From positions 1 to 64,000 of the forward strand of contig NZ_JANUSD010000003.1 in NCBI RefSeq assembly GCF_024793945.1: a stretch of DNA of 64,000 bases, read 5' to 3'. A program made the translations under genes and the position numbers. Numbering within the stretch: position 1 is the stretch's first letter; each line of letters opens with the position of its first letter. A model generated the notes under the pieces. That model had not been told where the DNA came from, searched no databases, and saw only the letters and a program-made list of their open reading frames with translations. The stretch comes from Emticicia fluvialis. GTDB lineage: Bacteria; Bacteroidota; Bacteroidia; Cytophagales; Spirosomataceae. Positions 36,597 to 45,657 of this stretch are shown here, piece by piece.

Positions 36597-36893
36597 AAAA
36601 ATAAAGACTGCTCAAAGAGCAGTCCCTATCTAAAATAACTTTTGCTGTGACTTTTGATGCAAGTTAGCTTGTAAACACACGCTGACGGAAAAAAATAGTT
36701 GAATGAACTGAAATCATCGCCGAACTGCAAAAAATTAAGGGTTTTTGAAATGGCTTTCCGCCAAAAGACAGATAAAACCAACAAAACCAGGCGCGAATCA
36801 GGTGCCGGAAGAGCCCGGCATTTGTGGGGGTATATAAAAAAATAAAGAGCTACTCAAAGAGCAGCCCCTATCCAAAACAACTTTTGCTGTGAC
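36597..36893. repeat. Pair of about 57-bp hairpin repeats
   Basis: Copies at 36597-36652 and 36836-36893 share the pattern AAATAAAGA, a CTC-AAA-GAG hairpin, CCCTATC and CAACTTTTGCTGTGACT-like ends. In the first copy GACTGCTC/GAGCAGTC (36606-36624) is a perfect stem. They may be terminators or mobile-repeat copies in the gap after the DUF1080 gene. Confidence 0.6.
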
Positions 36894-37487
36894 TATAAGT
36901 CTCAAATTTATAGCATTTTTTTTAAGTAGCAAAAAAATATATCAAATATTGTTACATTTTAATCTGCACCTGGTTATTATTTTATTAAATGGCTTTTACT
37001 GATGCCTATATGGCATCTGCCGGATATACGCCCCTTCTTCCATTATCTGCCTCCGTATAAAACCTGCCGTGAGCGCAGCGATTGCTGCCTCAACACATTT
37101 TATCGGTAACGGGTTTGCGTATATTCATTAGGGAAGCATTATCGGGCAATAGCACTTAAACACCTCATTATAAAAAAGTTAATGCGAAAATATTTTTTAT
37201 TTTATACTAAAACCAATACCTTTGGTAAGGCATTTCAATCAGTCAACTGCAACGATTAAAATCTGACAAATCGAAATGCCCTAACGATGCTGTAGATTAG
37301 TGCGCTTCTGTTTTTTCTTTCTATTGAGTCTCTTAATTAATACACCAGTATAATCTGCTAGAGCCAGCCGTCAGTTAACCATGCCTATGCGTGTTGCCGG
37401 TTGTTTGGTTGTGCCTGTATGAATATTCGTTACCAATTTTAAGCCCTTTCAATACCCTTTTAATTACACAATTAAACCAGCAATTTT
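36894..37487. other. Intergenic, no gene seen
   Basis: About 590 bases before the peptide cluster. An inverted repeat GGCATTTC (37229-37236)/GAAATGCC (37273-37280) is the main feature; no credible coding frame was found. Confidence 0.45.
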
Positions 37488-37664
37488 ATGTTAAAAAACG
37501 AGCAATTAAATGATCAAACACGCTGTACTGAAAAACCTGAGGCCGTTTTAAAAAAGAAATGGTCCACACCCAGGTTCGAGAAAATTGAAGTTGCCTTCAG
37601 AAGCCTGTGGCTATTGCAGCCCGGCCCTGGCCCGGGGCATACGCCGTCAGGGCCATCTTCCTGA
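37488..37664 (+). CDS. Small precursor-like peptide 1 of the KKxWxxP family
   Basis: 58 residues. The core KKKWSTPRFEKIEVAF (residues 22-37) matches four other short genes downstream. The C-terminus here differs (LWLLQPGPGPGHTPSGP), rich in Gly and Pro. The family motif K-K-x-W-x-x-P-x-[IF]-x-K-I-E resembles the YxxP leader motif of some RiPP (lasso-type) precursors, but no maturase is in the window. Function unknown. Confidence 0.7.
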   Translation: MLKNEQLNDQTRCTEKPEAVLKKKWSTPRFEKIEVAFRSLWLLQPGPGPGHTPSGPSS

Positions 37665-37833
37665 AATGATAACCGGTTTTACCAGATAGCAGTTTTAAAA
37701 AATACCCGGGTTTACAGGCGGCAGCACTTGCTAAAAACCGTATAACCGGGTATTTGCCTGTAAACTGCCCGGCAGACAGCAATGCCACCCAAGCTCAGAA
37801 AGGGCATTTTAACAAATAAAATCTGTACTATTT

Positions 37834-37864
37834 TTTGTTAAAACTAATGAATATCTTATTTTTG
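37834..37864 (+). promoter_or_regulatory. Consensus promoter for peptide 2
   Basis: TTTG (37834-37837), 19 bases, TATTTTTG (37857-37864): an exact match to the Bacteroidota -33/-7 consensus and spacing, 23 bases before the ATG at 37888. It is the best promoter I find in the cluster. Confidence 0.75.
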
Positions 37865-37887
37865 TTTCAAATACTTAGATAACCACA

Positions 37888-38043
37888 ATGCAAACACCGC
37901 CTATCAAAACCAACCATTCTGTTGTGAAAAAACACACCCAAACCACCAAAAAACGATGGGCTACCCCGGCAATAGAAAAAATTGAGTTGAATACCTCAGT
38001 TTTTACCCGGTTAATGAAAGCGGCCGAGCCGTTTGGTTCTTGA
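37888..38043 (+). CDS. Small precursor-like peptide 2 of the KKxWxxP family
   Basis: 51 residues. The conserved block KKRWATPAIEKIEL (residues 21-34) is followed by NTSVFTRLMKAAEPFGS. It has a perfect consensus promoter, a 23-base leader, and a length close to the other family members. Confidence 0.7.
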   Translation: MQTPPIKTNHSVVKKHTQTTKKRWATPAIEKIELNTSVFTRLMKAAEPFGS

Positions 38044-38152
38044 TACATCCATCTGCCTTTTAAATCTAAAAGTATATTCAACCACAGGCACGCCTTGATG
38101 CGTCTGCTTGTCTTACATTTCAACCTATTATAAACGCAAAACAAAACTGTAC

Positions 38153-38314
38153 ATGAAAAACAAAGCAAACAACCACCCAATGCCAACCATTGCCAACCAA
38201 CCCGAAGCAAAAAAAATGTGGATAAAGCCATCTATTCTAAAAATTGAAGTAGCAACCCAAATTAATGTAGCCAGCTTGCTGGGGCTTAATTCAGCTACCC
38301 CTATTCACTCGTAA
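38153..38314 (+). CDS. Small precursor-like peptide 3 of the KKxWxxP family
   Basis: 53 residues from the ATG at 38153. The block KKMWIKPSILKIEVA (residues 20-34) is followed by a hydrophobic tail with NVASLLGLN. The start at 38153 gives the family length; an upstream in-frame ATG (38108) would add a basic stretch not seen in the others. Confidence 0.7.
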   Translation: MKNKANNHPMPTIANQPEAKKMWIKPSILKIEVATQINVASLLGLNSATPIHS

Positions 38315-38410
38315 TTATTATGCCTGCTAATGGAACAAACCCTCCGAACAGGCACTGGATTCAGAAAAAAGAATGAGTATACCTTATTAATCTATTAATG
38401 AAATTGCCAG

Positions 38411-38569
38411 ATGATCAGACAATCAGAAAAGGAATCGACTTCGGCCATTGCGAGCCGTGTAGGTTCAAAAAAAACTTGGGTGAAGCCCGGAATTCAAAAA
38501 ATTGAAGTAGCCTTCAGCATAAAAGCAGCATCTTTACTGAAACTGGACCCAACAGGTGCGGTATCCTGA
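38411..38569 (+). CDS. Small precursor-like peptide 4 of the KKxWxxP family
   Basis: 52 residues with KKTWVKPGIQKIEVA (residues 20-34) and the C-terminal SLLKLDPTGAVS. This gene and peptide 5 share the LLKLDPTG ending and similar DNA beyond the stop, so they arose by a recent tandem duplication. Confidence 0.7.
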   Translation: MIRQSEKESTSAIASRVGSKKTWVKPGIQKIEVAFSIKAASLLKLDPTGAVS

Positions 38570-38652
38570 TAAGTGTTGCGCCAGTTGAAAACTGTTTTCT
38601 GAAATGCCGGCAAAGTATGAATCTTTCAAAAATCTTTAAAAATAACCGTAAC

Positions 38653-38808
38653 ATGACAACAAATTCAAAAAAAGGGCTGGGACAATTTGCCAACCAACTT
38701 AAAGCAAAAAAAGCCTGGGCAAGACCGTCATTTCAGAAAATTGAAGTTGCCGCCAGAATCAACGCAACAACTTTGCTGAAACTGGACCCAACAGGTACTT
38801 TATCCTGA
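38653..38808 (+). CDS. Small precursor-like peptide 5 of the KKxWxxP family
   Basis: 51 residues from the ATG at 38653, chosen for family length; an in-frame ATG at 38617 would extend it by 12 residues. It contains KKAWARPSFQKIEVA (residues 19-33) and ends LLKLDPTGTLS. A downstream frame beginning at 38808 overlaps the stop in TGATG form. It is not conserved in the duplicated peptide 4 copy (ATA there), so I do not call it as a gene. Confidence 0.7.
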   Translation: MTTNSKKGLGQFANQLKAKKAWARPSFQKIEVAARINATTLLKLDPTGTLS

Positions 38809-39121
38809 TGAGTGTCGCACCTGCTGAAAACAATAGGCTGAAAGTCTGGCCAAAACATACATTTCAACAGATGCAAACGCGCCATCTTGAAAGGCTTATC
38901 GTTGAGACCATCATCCCTGCCGGGGCGATGGTCTTTTATATTTTACCACTACCCATTGTATGGCCTAAACTACCCCCCGCAAGCAAGCCAACGCAAAACC
39001 AGCAACAGCACTACCAAAGGTTGATTGACACGGCCAACCCCTGGCTACTGCGCTAAAAATATTGATTACTACTTTGGTTTATTTATTATGGCTATCTTTG
39101 CAGCTATTAAACCAAGCAAAG

Positions 39122-39367
39122 ATGACAGCCCAACAGGTAGATAACGTGCTAGACAAGCTAAGTGCCAACAGTTTCCTGAACCATTTTGAAGGCATTAACC
39201 ATGACGCCGACATGCTGCATGTATTTTATACGTCATTTACGCTACTAAACTATGAGGCGCTGGTTGAATTTTGCGCCGAAGAAGAACTCTTCTTTTACTC
39301 AGCCCCTAACAAACAATACTTCCAGCTGACGCTCATCAACGACCCGGTGTACGAAGCAGGTAATTAG
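39122..39367 (+). CDS. Small conserved-looking protein of unknown function
   Basis: 81 residues from the ATG at 39122. A mostly helical acidic protein (FLNHFEGINHDADMLHVFYTSFTLLNYEALVEFCAEEELFFY). A -7 element TATCTTTG lies about 20-30 bases upstream. It sits between the peptide cluster and the REP array. No family recognised. Confidence 0.55.
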   Translation: MTAQQVDNVLDKLSANSFLNHFEGINHDADMLHVFYTSFTLLNYEALVEFCAEEELFFYSAPNKQYFQLTLINDPVYEAGN

Positions 39368-39403
39368 TGCTGGATTGAAAGCTACCGGCTGATAGTTTAT
39401 TGT

Positions 39404-40189
39404 CCCGACAGAGTCTCCCGTGTGCGAATGCCAAAGCCTAGCAAGGGGACTCTGTCGCGGAAACTGTCACAACAAATAGAAAAAATAACAAAAAAATTGT
39501 CCCGACAGAGTCTCCCGTGTGCGAATGCCAAAGCCTGGCAAGGGGACTCTGTCGCAGTGGCCTTTCAAATAAACAATAACTGTCATAGCAAATAGAAAAA
39601 AAAATTGTCCCGACAGAGTCTCCGGAGTGCAAATGCCAAAGCCTGGCAAGGGGACTCTGTCGCACAGGCCTCTCAAAAAAACGATAACTGCCATAGCAAA
39701 TAACAAAAAAAATGTCCCGACGGAGTCTCCCGTGTGCGAATGCCAAAGCCTGGCAAGGGGACTCTGTCGCAGAGGCATTTCAAAAAAACAATAACTGTCA
39801 TAGCAAATAACAAAATAATTGTCCCGACAGAGTCTCCCGTAAGCCATGCCGGAACTAAGCAAGGGGACTCTGTCGCAGAGGCCTTTCAAAAAAACAATAA
39901 ATGCCATAACAAATAGAAAAAAAATGTCCCGACAGAGTCTCCCGTAAGCCAGGCCGGAAATAAGCAAGGGGACTCTGTCGCACAGGCCTTTCAAAAAAAC
40001 AATAACTGCCATAGCAAATAACAAAAAAATTGTCCCGACAGAGTCTCCCGTAAGCCCGGCCGGAACTAAGCAAGGGGACTCTGTCGCGGAGGCCTTTCAA
40101 ATAAACAATAACTGTCATAGCAAAAAAATAATTATCCCGACAGAGTCTCCCGTAAGCCCGGCCGGAACTAAGCAAGGGGACTCTGTCGC
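39404..40189. repeat. REP array, upstream block (8 copies)
   Basis: Eight palindromes start near 39404, 39501, 39609, 39716, 39823, 39928, 40034 and 40136, at 97-108-base spacing. Each is CGACAGAGTCTCCCG, a 19-21-base loop, then CAAGGGGACTCTGTCG. The 10-bp arms CGACAGAGTC/GACTCTGTCG are nearly invariant. Between palindromes lie similar AT-rich linkers (GGCCTTTCAAAAAAACAATA and variants). All are in the same orientation. The first four have the loop with GAATGCCAAAGCC; the last four have GCCGGAA-type loops. Confidence 0.95.
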
Positions 40190-40225
40190 GGAGGCCTTTC
40201 AAATAAACAATAACTGCTGACACCC

Positions 40226-40789
40226 ATGGCTGTAAGAGTAAGACAAAATCAAAAAGAAGCGGTTTATTTCGTGACATTCACCTGTTACAACTGGATACCT
40301 CTTTTTGAAATCACTCAGTTATATGATAACCTCTATCAATGGCTTAACCTACTGAATCGGCAGAACATCCGGACGTTGGGTTATGTTTTTATGCCAAATC
40401 ACCTGCATTGCATGATTTACTTACCCAAAGATGCTCCTGAACTCTACAAAGTTATCAGTAACGCAAAAAGATTTATGGCCTATGAAATTGTCAAGCGGCT
40501 AGAACAAGCTAATAATTCAGAATTACTGGAAAGGCTCCAAAATGCAGTAAAAGCCAGAGAAGTAAAAAAAGGAAAGCTACATCAGGTATTCAATGAGTCT
40601 TACGATGCCAAAGAATGTTTTAATGAAGATTTTATAATGCAAAAGCTAAATTACATACATAAAAACCCATTAAGTGGTAAGTGGAATCTGGCAGCAGATT
40701 ATCTGGCTTATGCTTATTCATCTGCCAGATTTTATAATTTGAACGAGAAAGATGCGAAAGTAGAACTGACTCACTATCTGGATATTTAG
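40226..40789 (+). CDS. REP-associated tyrosine transposase (RAYT, Y1_Tnp)
   Basis: 187 residues, matching the Y1 transposase family. VYFVTFTCYNWIPLF begins the fold, FMPNHLHCMIYLP holds the HUH motif (His59, His61) that binds metal, and NYIHKNPLSGKW contains the probable catalytic Tyr143. RAYTs nick and rejoin single-stranded REP/BIME DNA. Here the gene is flanked on both sides by many copies of one REP palindrome, the usual arrangement. All key residues are present, so it may be functional. Confidence 0.92.
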   Translation: MAVRVRQNQKEAVYFVTFTCYNWIPLFEITQLYDNLYQWLNLLNRQNIRTLGYVFMPNHLHCMIYLPKDAPELYKVISNAKRFMAYEIVKRLEQANNSELLERLQNAVKAREVKKGKLHQVFNESYDAKECFNEDFIMQKLNYIHKNPLSGKWNLAADYLAYAYSSARFYNLNEKDAKVELTHYLDI

Positions 40790-40805
40790 TGTTTAGATAG
40801 TACCA

Positions 40806-41992
40806 ACGACAGAGTCTCCTTGCTTATGTTAATCCCAACACACGCGGGAGACTCCGTCGGAACCACCTTAAAACTTTAAAAAGCAATCCCCAACCCAAAG
40901 GCCACAACGACAGAGTCCCCTTGCTTATGCTCATACCAACACACGCGGGAGACTCTGTCGGAACCAGCTTTTCACAACAAGAACCTTATAACTATACAAA
41001 AACCTTGGCTGTCTCAGCAGTGTCTCCCGACTGTGCGTCCCCGTGCGCCTAAGCCCACTTTAAGCAAAGGGACTCTGCTTCGGTCCGGGATATCCTAAAG
41101 AAGAAATTGGCTAACCGTAAAAACTTTAAAAAGCAATCCCCAACCCAAAGGCCATAGCGACAGAGTCTCCCGTGTGCGAATGCCAAAGCCTAGCAAGGGG
41201 ACTCTGTCGCAGTGGCCTTTCAAAAAAACAATAACTTTCCTAGCAAAAAAAAAATTGTCCCGACAGAGTCTCCCGTAAGCCCGGCCGGAACCAAGCAAGG
41301 GGACTCTGTCGCAGTGGCCTTTCAAAAAAACAATAAATGCCATAACAAATAGAAAAAAAAATTGTCCCGACGGAGTCTCCCGTGTGCGAATGCCAAAGCC
41401 TAGCAAGGGGACTCTGTCGCAGTGGCCTTTCAAAAAAACAATAAATGCCATAACAAATAGAAAAAAAAATTGTCCCGACGGAGTCTCCCGTGTGCGAATG
41501 CCAAAGCTTGGCAAGGGGACTCTGTCGCTGAGGCCTTTCAAAAAAACAATATCTGTCATAGCAAATAGAAAAAAATTGTCCCGACAGAGTCTCCCGAAAG
41601 CCCAGGCCGGAAATAAGCAAGGGGACTCTGTCGCAAAGGCCTAAAATTAAAGCAGTTGAGAACATATATTCCATGCCTACTATGATGAAGGAAATATCTC
41701 CGCTTTGGGGAATAAAAAGTAGAGATTGCGCCTAAGCCCACGTTAAGCAAGGGGACTCTGCTGCGGCCAATGACTAGAAATTCATAAAGAAGAAAATGAC
41801 TAACTTTAAAAAGCAATCCCCAACCCAAAGGCCATAGCGACAGAGTCCCCTTCCTTATGCTCATACCAACACACGCGGGAGACTCCGTCGGAACCACCTA
41901 AAAACTTTAAAAAACAATCCCAAACCCAAAGGCCACAGCGACAGAGTCCCCTTGCTCATGCTCATCCCAACACACGCGGGAGACTCTGTCGG
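40806..41992. repeat. REP array, downstream block (about 11 copies, mixed orientation)
   Basis: Copies begin near 40806, 40908, 41158, 41259, 41366, 41474, 41580, 41838 and 41939, with diverged or partial copies around 41010-41090 and 41720-41780. Those at 40806, 40908, 41838 and 41939 are inverted relative to the others (CGACAGAGTCcccTTGCTTATG, then GCGGGAGACTCTGTCGG), with a different loop. The block extends to within 7 bases of the nuclease-like gene at 41999. Confidence 0.92.
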
Positions 41993-41998
41993 AACCGG

Positions 41999-43105
41999 CT
42001 ACAAATCTCCAATAGACCCACGCTTTACCTCTTCAATTCTATCATTGTTTACATGTATGTAGTCAAGTTCAAGATTATTCATATCAAACTCATTTTTAGT
42101 ATGAGGATGCTTAACTAACCAATGTCTGGCCACATGAAAATTTCCAAGATTTACCGTTGTAATAAATACCCCTGAAATGCTACCACAGGAAAACTTTGAA
42201 GTTAAATCAAACAAGCCATCACAACTTGTTTTAAATTCCTGATTTAGATTCTCTAAATTTTCATAAAGAACATTCCTATTGCATCCAAATAAAGCTTTAT
42301 AAACATCTTCGGTACGAGTAAATTTACTGCTTAAAGAATTTATACAAATAATAAATGGTTTATCAACATCACCGTATTTATATGCCTTTTCTTTTATTGC
42401 TTTACGAATTGATTCTTCACAACCCCCAACAAATGCATTAGGTGGATAACCAAACATTGTATTGTTTAATTTAACACTAGACCTTATAATTTCAGCTTCA
42501 ATTCTAATATGCTTTGTTTCATACAATATTTCATCATCAAAATAATTCCAATCTACGTCAGTGCCTTGCCATTTATTCATTTTTTCGTCAATTTGCTTTT
42601 TAAAAAAATCTTTAATATGACTAAGTTTAGGTTGATTTTTAGTCAAAAAATCAACTGTGTTAACGCATACACCCAAATAATCCGATTTAACTTCGTTTAT
42701 TGCGTCAAAAATCGCATTCTGTTTATTTTTTAATGTTTGTTCTTCAGTAGATTCGTCAAATACAGTTTTTGCCTCTAAATACAATTCAACATCCCCTTTC
42801 TTTGCGAGAAAATCAGGATTCTTTGAAGAACCTGGCAAGGCAGGATGAACAGTTAAAGAAAAACCCTGTTGATAAAACAGCTCGTGAATAAATAATTCAA
42901 AAAAAGCTGAATCAAACTGATTTTGCATATCTCTCCTTAATTGCTTTTTTGCACTATCCGGATATCGAGAAAACCAATCTTCTAGCTTTTCTCTAACTTC
43001 AACAAATTCTTCTTTTGATGTATCATTATAAAAATCATAGCTATTATGCTGATTCTTAGCAAAATCAAAATTGAACCGCTCTTTTTCGTCAAACAGTTTA
43101 ATCAT
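41999..43105 (-). CDS. PD-(D/E)xK-like nuclease domain protein
   Basis: 368 residues, no signal peptide. Residues 68-113 show Glu70/Glu75, then NPDFL (Asp98) and LYLEAKTV (Glu111-x-Lys113), the PD-(D/E)xK nuclease pattern. The rest has no motif I recognise, and there is no helicase, methylase or target-recognition partner next to it. A -7 element TATATTTG lies at 43131-43124. The stop falls 7 bases from the last REP. A stand-alone defence nuclease is the best guess; the fold call is by motif only. Confidence 0.6.
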   Translation of the reverse strand: MIKLFDEKERFNFDFAKNQHNSYDFYNDTSKEEFVEVREKLEDWFSRYPDSAKKQLRRDMQNQFDSAFFELFIHELFYQQGFSLTVHPALPGSSKNPDFLAKKGDVELYLEAKTVFDESTEEQTLKNKQNAIFDAINEVKSDYLGVCVNTVDFLTKNQPKLSHIKDFFKKQIDEKMNKWQGTDVDWNYFDDEILYETKHIRIEAEIIRSSVKLNNTMFGYPPNAFVGGCEESIRKAIKEKAYKYGDVDKPFIICINSLSSKFTRTEDVYKALFGCNRNVLYENLENLNQEFKTSCDGLFDLTSKFSCGSISGVFITTVNLGNFHVARHWLVKHPHTKNEFDMNNLELDYIHVNNDRIEEVKRGSIGDL

Positions 43106-43298
43106 AATAATATTTTTTCAACGCAAATATATACTCTGAACCCTTACAAAAATCAAATGAGCAACCCCTACACAGGATTGCCCATTCTACGGCACTTCTC
43201 GGCAGGACCTTGAAGTAAAGCAAAATTAAGCCATTTTTTGGTTCAAAACAAAAATTGAAAGCATTTGCTTAAACTAAAACCTGCCAGATTGAAGTAGC

Positions 43299-43334
43299 AA
43301 AAAAAAAGAGCATAGAATTTAGCTATTCTATGCT
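43299..43334 (-). terminator. Terminator of the 45075-43360 operon
   Basis: GAGCATAGAAT (43308-43318) pairs with ATTCTATGCTC (43324-43334). On the minus strand it is followed by a run of nine T. Confidence 0.8.
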
Positions 43335-43359
43335 CTCTCCATTTTTCTAAGACAATTAA

Positions 43360-43551
43360 TTATCGCGAGTTCAAAATTACTTTTGATGCAGACACTTGAG
43401 AATTAAAACTCTTTACTGCATACTCACGTTTTGCTTGTGCCATATCCTCGCTAACTTGTCTTCTAGCTTTAAAATCCTCCTCTGAATTCAAAGGCGTTGG
43501 ATTCTTTTCTTTGCTAATTTTTTCTATTGTTTCGCGAAATTTATTAGTCAT
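43360..43551 (-). CDS. Small 63-residue charged protein
   Basis: 63 residues, highly charged and probably helical (FRETIEKISKEKNPT, EEDFKARRQVSEDMAQAKREY). It follows the peptidase-like gene by 30 bases and precedes a terminator, so the two form an operon. Its size and position would fit an antitoxin, immunity protein or substrate of the peptidase, but nothing in the sequence shows which. Confidence 0.6.
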   Translation of the reverse strand: MTNKFRETIEKISKEKNPTPLNSEEDFKARRQVSEDMAQAKREYAVKSFNSQVSASKVILNSR

Positions 43552-43581
43552 TGTAATAATATTTAAAGAGTTGATATGAGT

Positions 43582-45075
43582 CTAATTATAGGTATTTAAG
43601 TTATTTTTGTATGGTGAAAAACACTCTACTTTACTTAAATAGTATAAAATTATATCCTCACTCTCACTAAACTTGGGTGCAAAATTAATAAATTTATCAT
43701 TATAAAGAAAGAATATAATTGGTTTTGTATCTATTGCATTAGGTTCTGTAGCATCTATCAGTATAAGTCCATGACATTTATCATTAATGTATGAGTCCTT
43801 AGTAGACAGCTCACAAATCCAAATAAATTTTGGCAATGCTATACTTAAAATAATTTCTTTAAGATTATCAGAATACGTAGAGTTACTTGAAACACTATTC
43901 TTATATGATCTACTAGAGGTCAGAAAATACCTTATTAGGTTACCGTCTGAAATTTCAAGTTTTGAACTATAATTTTTTAGAATACTATAAATAGCTTTCT
44001 TAACGGCGTATGCTTCAAGATATATCTTTGGATGAAGAGGTGCTACAAAGCAGAAGATACGACATTCTTTCCATTCGTCACTTTGATAATGTTCTGTTGG
44101 CTTCTTTGGGTGTGCTTTTTGGTACGGCCCGAAATTATCATCAAAAAATACGAGTTGCTTATTTGTAGTACTAAAATCAAAGATATTAAGACTATCAGAC
44201 AAAGGAGTTTGACTGATGCCGTTTATCATCGCACTATTAATATTTTCACGACCAATTGCAATAATCGCATGACCTATAGTTTTAGATTGAATCCCAATTG
44301 TTACAGGGATACCACTTTCAATATACGTGCTCAAAATCATTCGTAAATCGCTTTCACTATATTCGTTGCGAGTATAAATCTTAGTTCCAAAACCATATTC
44401 TTTAAGAGCAAATGAAATGTGCTCAAGACTTAATCCATTTGAAGGAATTTGGCGCTCGTATGATATTTTCTTTAGCGTGCCTATAATTTCAGAAGGTAAA
44501 ACTGGACGGTACTCCGGGTATCTATGACTAAAATATTCCATTGTAGCCCAGATAGTACTTTCTGCGCAACTATGTGTTTCAGAATCCTGAGATAAGTGAG
44601 GGAATCCTAAAACCTCCAATTTCTTACCATTAATTAAGGTAGAAAATTTAGTTGTACAACATGAAAAATTTACCACCTTTAATGCTTTAGGAGAAATAAC
44701 ATTTCTTCCTATTGGTGCTAAAAGAGGTCTAATCACGAAAAAACCTAAATAAATGTCCTGTACTTTATTAGTTGAGGCCGTTCTAAAATCCAATTCACTA
44801 ATTTCATCTCCAAATAAAGCAATCCTTATACAATGTCTATGATATTCAGTAGATTTTGAAGAAAAATAATGATAATAACTATCTCTAAAAACTCTGTCAG
44901 TATACGGATACTCAATGTACAACCATAAATCATCTCGTAATTTATCTAGATAATGTTTGATACTATTTCTCAAAATACCGAGTTCATATTTCGTAAAGTC
45001 AATCTTATCTTTAAAATAAGTTGCTAATTCATCATTTAGGTCTCCAATTCTGATTATAGAAGTATCAATTGTCAT
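43582..45075 (-). CDS. Papain-fold (C39-like) cysteine peptidase domain protein
   Basis: 497 residues, no signal peptide. The peptidase-like core shows LSQDSETHSCAESTIWA (Gln163 as oxyanion-hole candidate, Cys170 as nucleophile), TIGHAIIAIG (His269) and VFFDDNFGPY (Asp312/Asp313). This is the Q-C-H-D order of C39-like papain-fold peptidases. The N-terminal about 150 and C-terminal about 150 residues match nothing I know. There is no transporter domain, as ABC-exporter C39 peptidases would have. Operon with the 63-residue gene. Confidence 0.6.
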   Translation of the reverse strand: MTIDTSIIRIGDLNDELATYFKDKIDFTKYELGILRNSIKHYLDKLRDDLWLYIEYPYTDRVFRDSYYHYFSSKSTEYHRHCIRIALFGDEISELDFRTASTNKVQDIYLGFFVIRPLLAPIGRNVISPKALKVVNFSCCTTKFSTLINGKKLEVLGFPHLSQDSETHSCAESTIWATMEYFSHRYPEYRPVLPSEIIGTLKKISYERQIPSNGLSLEHISFALKEYGFGTKIYTRNEYSESDLRMILSTYIESGIPVTIGIQSKTIGHAIIAIGRENINSAMINGISQTPLSDSLNIFDFSTTNKQLVFFDDNFGPYQKAHPKKPTEHYQSDEWKECRIFCFVAPLHPKIYLEAYAVKKAIYSILKNYSSKLEISDGNLIRYFLTSSRSYKNSVSSNSTYSDNLKEIILSIALPKFIWICELSTKDSYINDKCHGLILIDATEPNAIDTKPIIFFLYNDKFINFAPKFSESEDIILYYLSKVECFSPYKNNLNTYN

Positions 45076-45305
45076 AAATTCTACAATAAATGTTTTAAGG
45101 AATATATAAGTTATTATTTAAAGCTTTTTTTAATCAAATTGCGATATATTAAAATAATCCTAGAAATACTAAAAATATTATTTAACGGCACTACTTATTT
45201 AAAGTAACACCTTTAATATTATACATTTATTCCATAAACTCTGCTCGCCTAAATATCCATCCATACGAGGTACACACCTTTCCCAGAACGGCATTGAATA
45301 GAACC

Positions 45306-45330
45306 AAAAAAGCCGCTCCCGCGGCTTTTT
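45306..45330. terminator. Bidirectional terminator at the end of the virion module
   Basis: GCCGC (45312-45316) pairs with GCGGC (45321-45325), with an A6 run before and a T5 run after. It ends the leftward phage-gene transcript. Confidence 0.75.
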
Positions 45331-45657
45331 CTACCCACCCCCATTCAGACTATTAAAATAATCCATCATTTCCTGGGCGTTTTTGTTGGTTAGTTTTTTG
45401 GCGTGTTTCAGGTTTTTGGGCTTGCCTTTGTCGTCGGTATCATAGTTATACTGCGGTGCGTCGGCCAGCATGCGTTGCACGATACCCCAGCGAATACCCC
45501 AAACCAGATACTCATAAGGCCAGTGAAAATGGCTGCAGATAGCTCCTCGTGAGCCAAACGGACTGTTCAGTCCGCTGGTGCGGCTGTCTCTATCCGATGA
45601 GGAGCTGTCGTCCGGGTCGCGGACATCAATCTGATAGAGCTGATAAAATCCCCCAGG
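45331..45657 (-). CDS. Frameshifted C-terminal extension of tail assembly chaperone
   Basis: This minus-strand frame opens right after a TAA at 45660-45658 and runs to a TAG at 45333-45331, about 108 codons (FYQLYQIDVRDPDDSS, then a region with HFHWPYEYLVWGIRW and KKLTNKNAQEMM). It has no start codon near its 5' end and overlaps the end of the chaperone frame by about 90 bases in the -1 register. The overlap contains GGGGG followed by A and TTTT (45654-45645). This fits a gpG/gpGT-type -1 frameshift giving a fusion of roughly 247 residues. Confidence 0.6.
   Translation of the reverse strand, partial: PGGFYQLYQIDVRDPDDSSSSDRDSRTSGLNSPFGSRGAICSHFHWPYEYLVWGIRWGIVQRMLADAPQYNYDTDDKGKPKNLKHAKKLTNKNAQEMMDYFNSLNGGG

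Noticed and set aside
38808..39056. 82-residue frame overlapping the end of peptide 5
   Set aside because: The matching position in the duplicated peptide 4 copy has ATA instead of ATG and the frame is not kept, so it is probably not a gene.
39438..41674. Long minus-strand frames through the REP arrays
   Set aside because: They consist of translated palindromes and linkers in repeating blocks; no protein-like features beyond the repeat.
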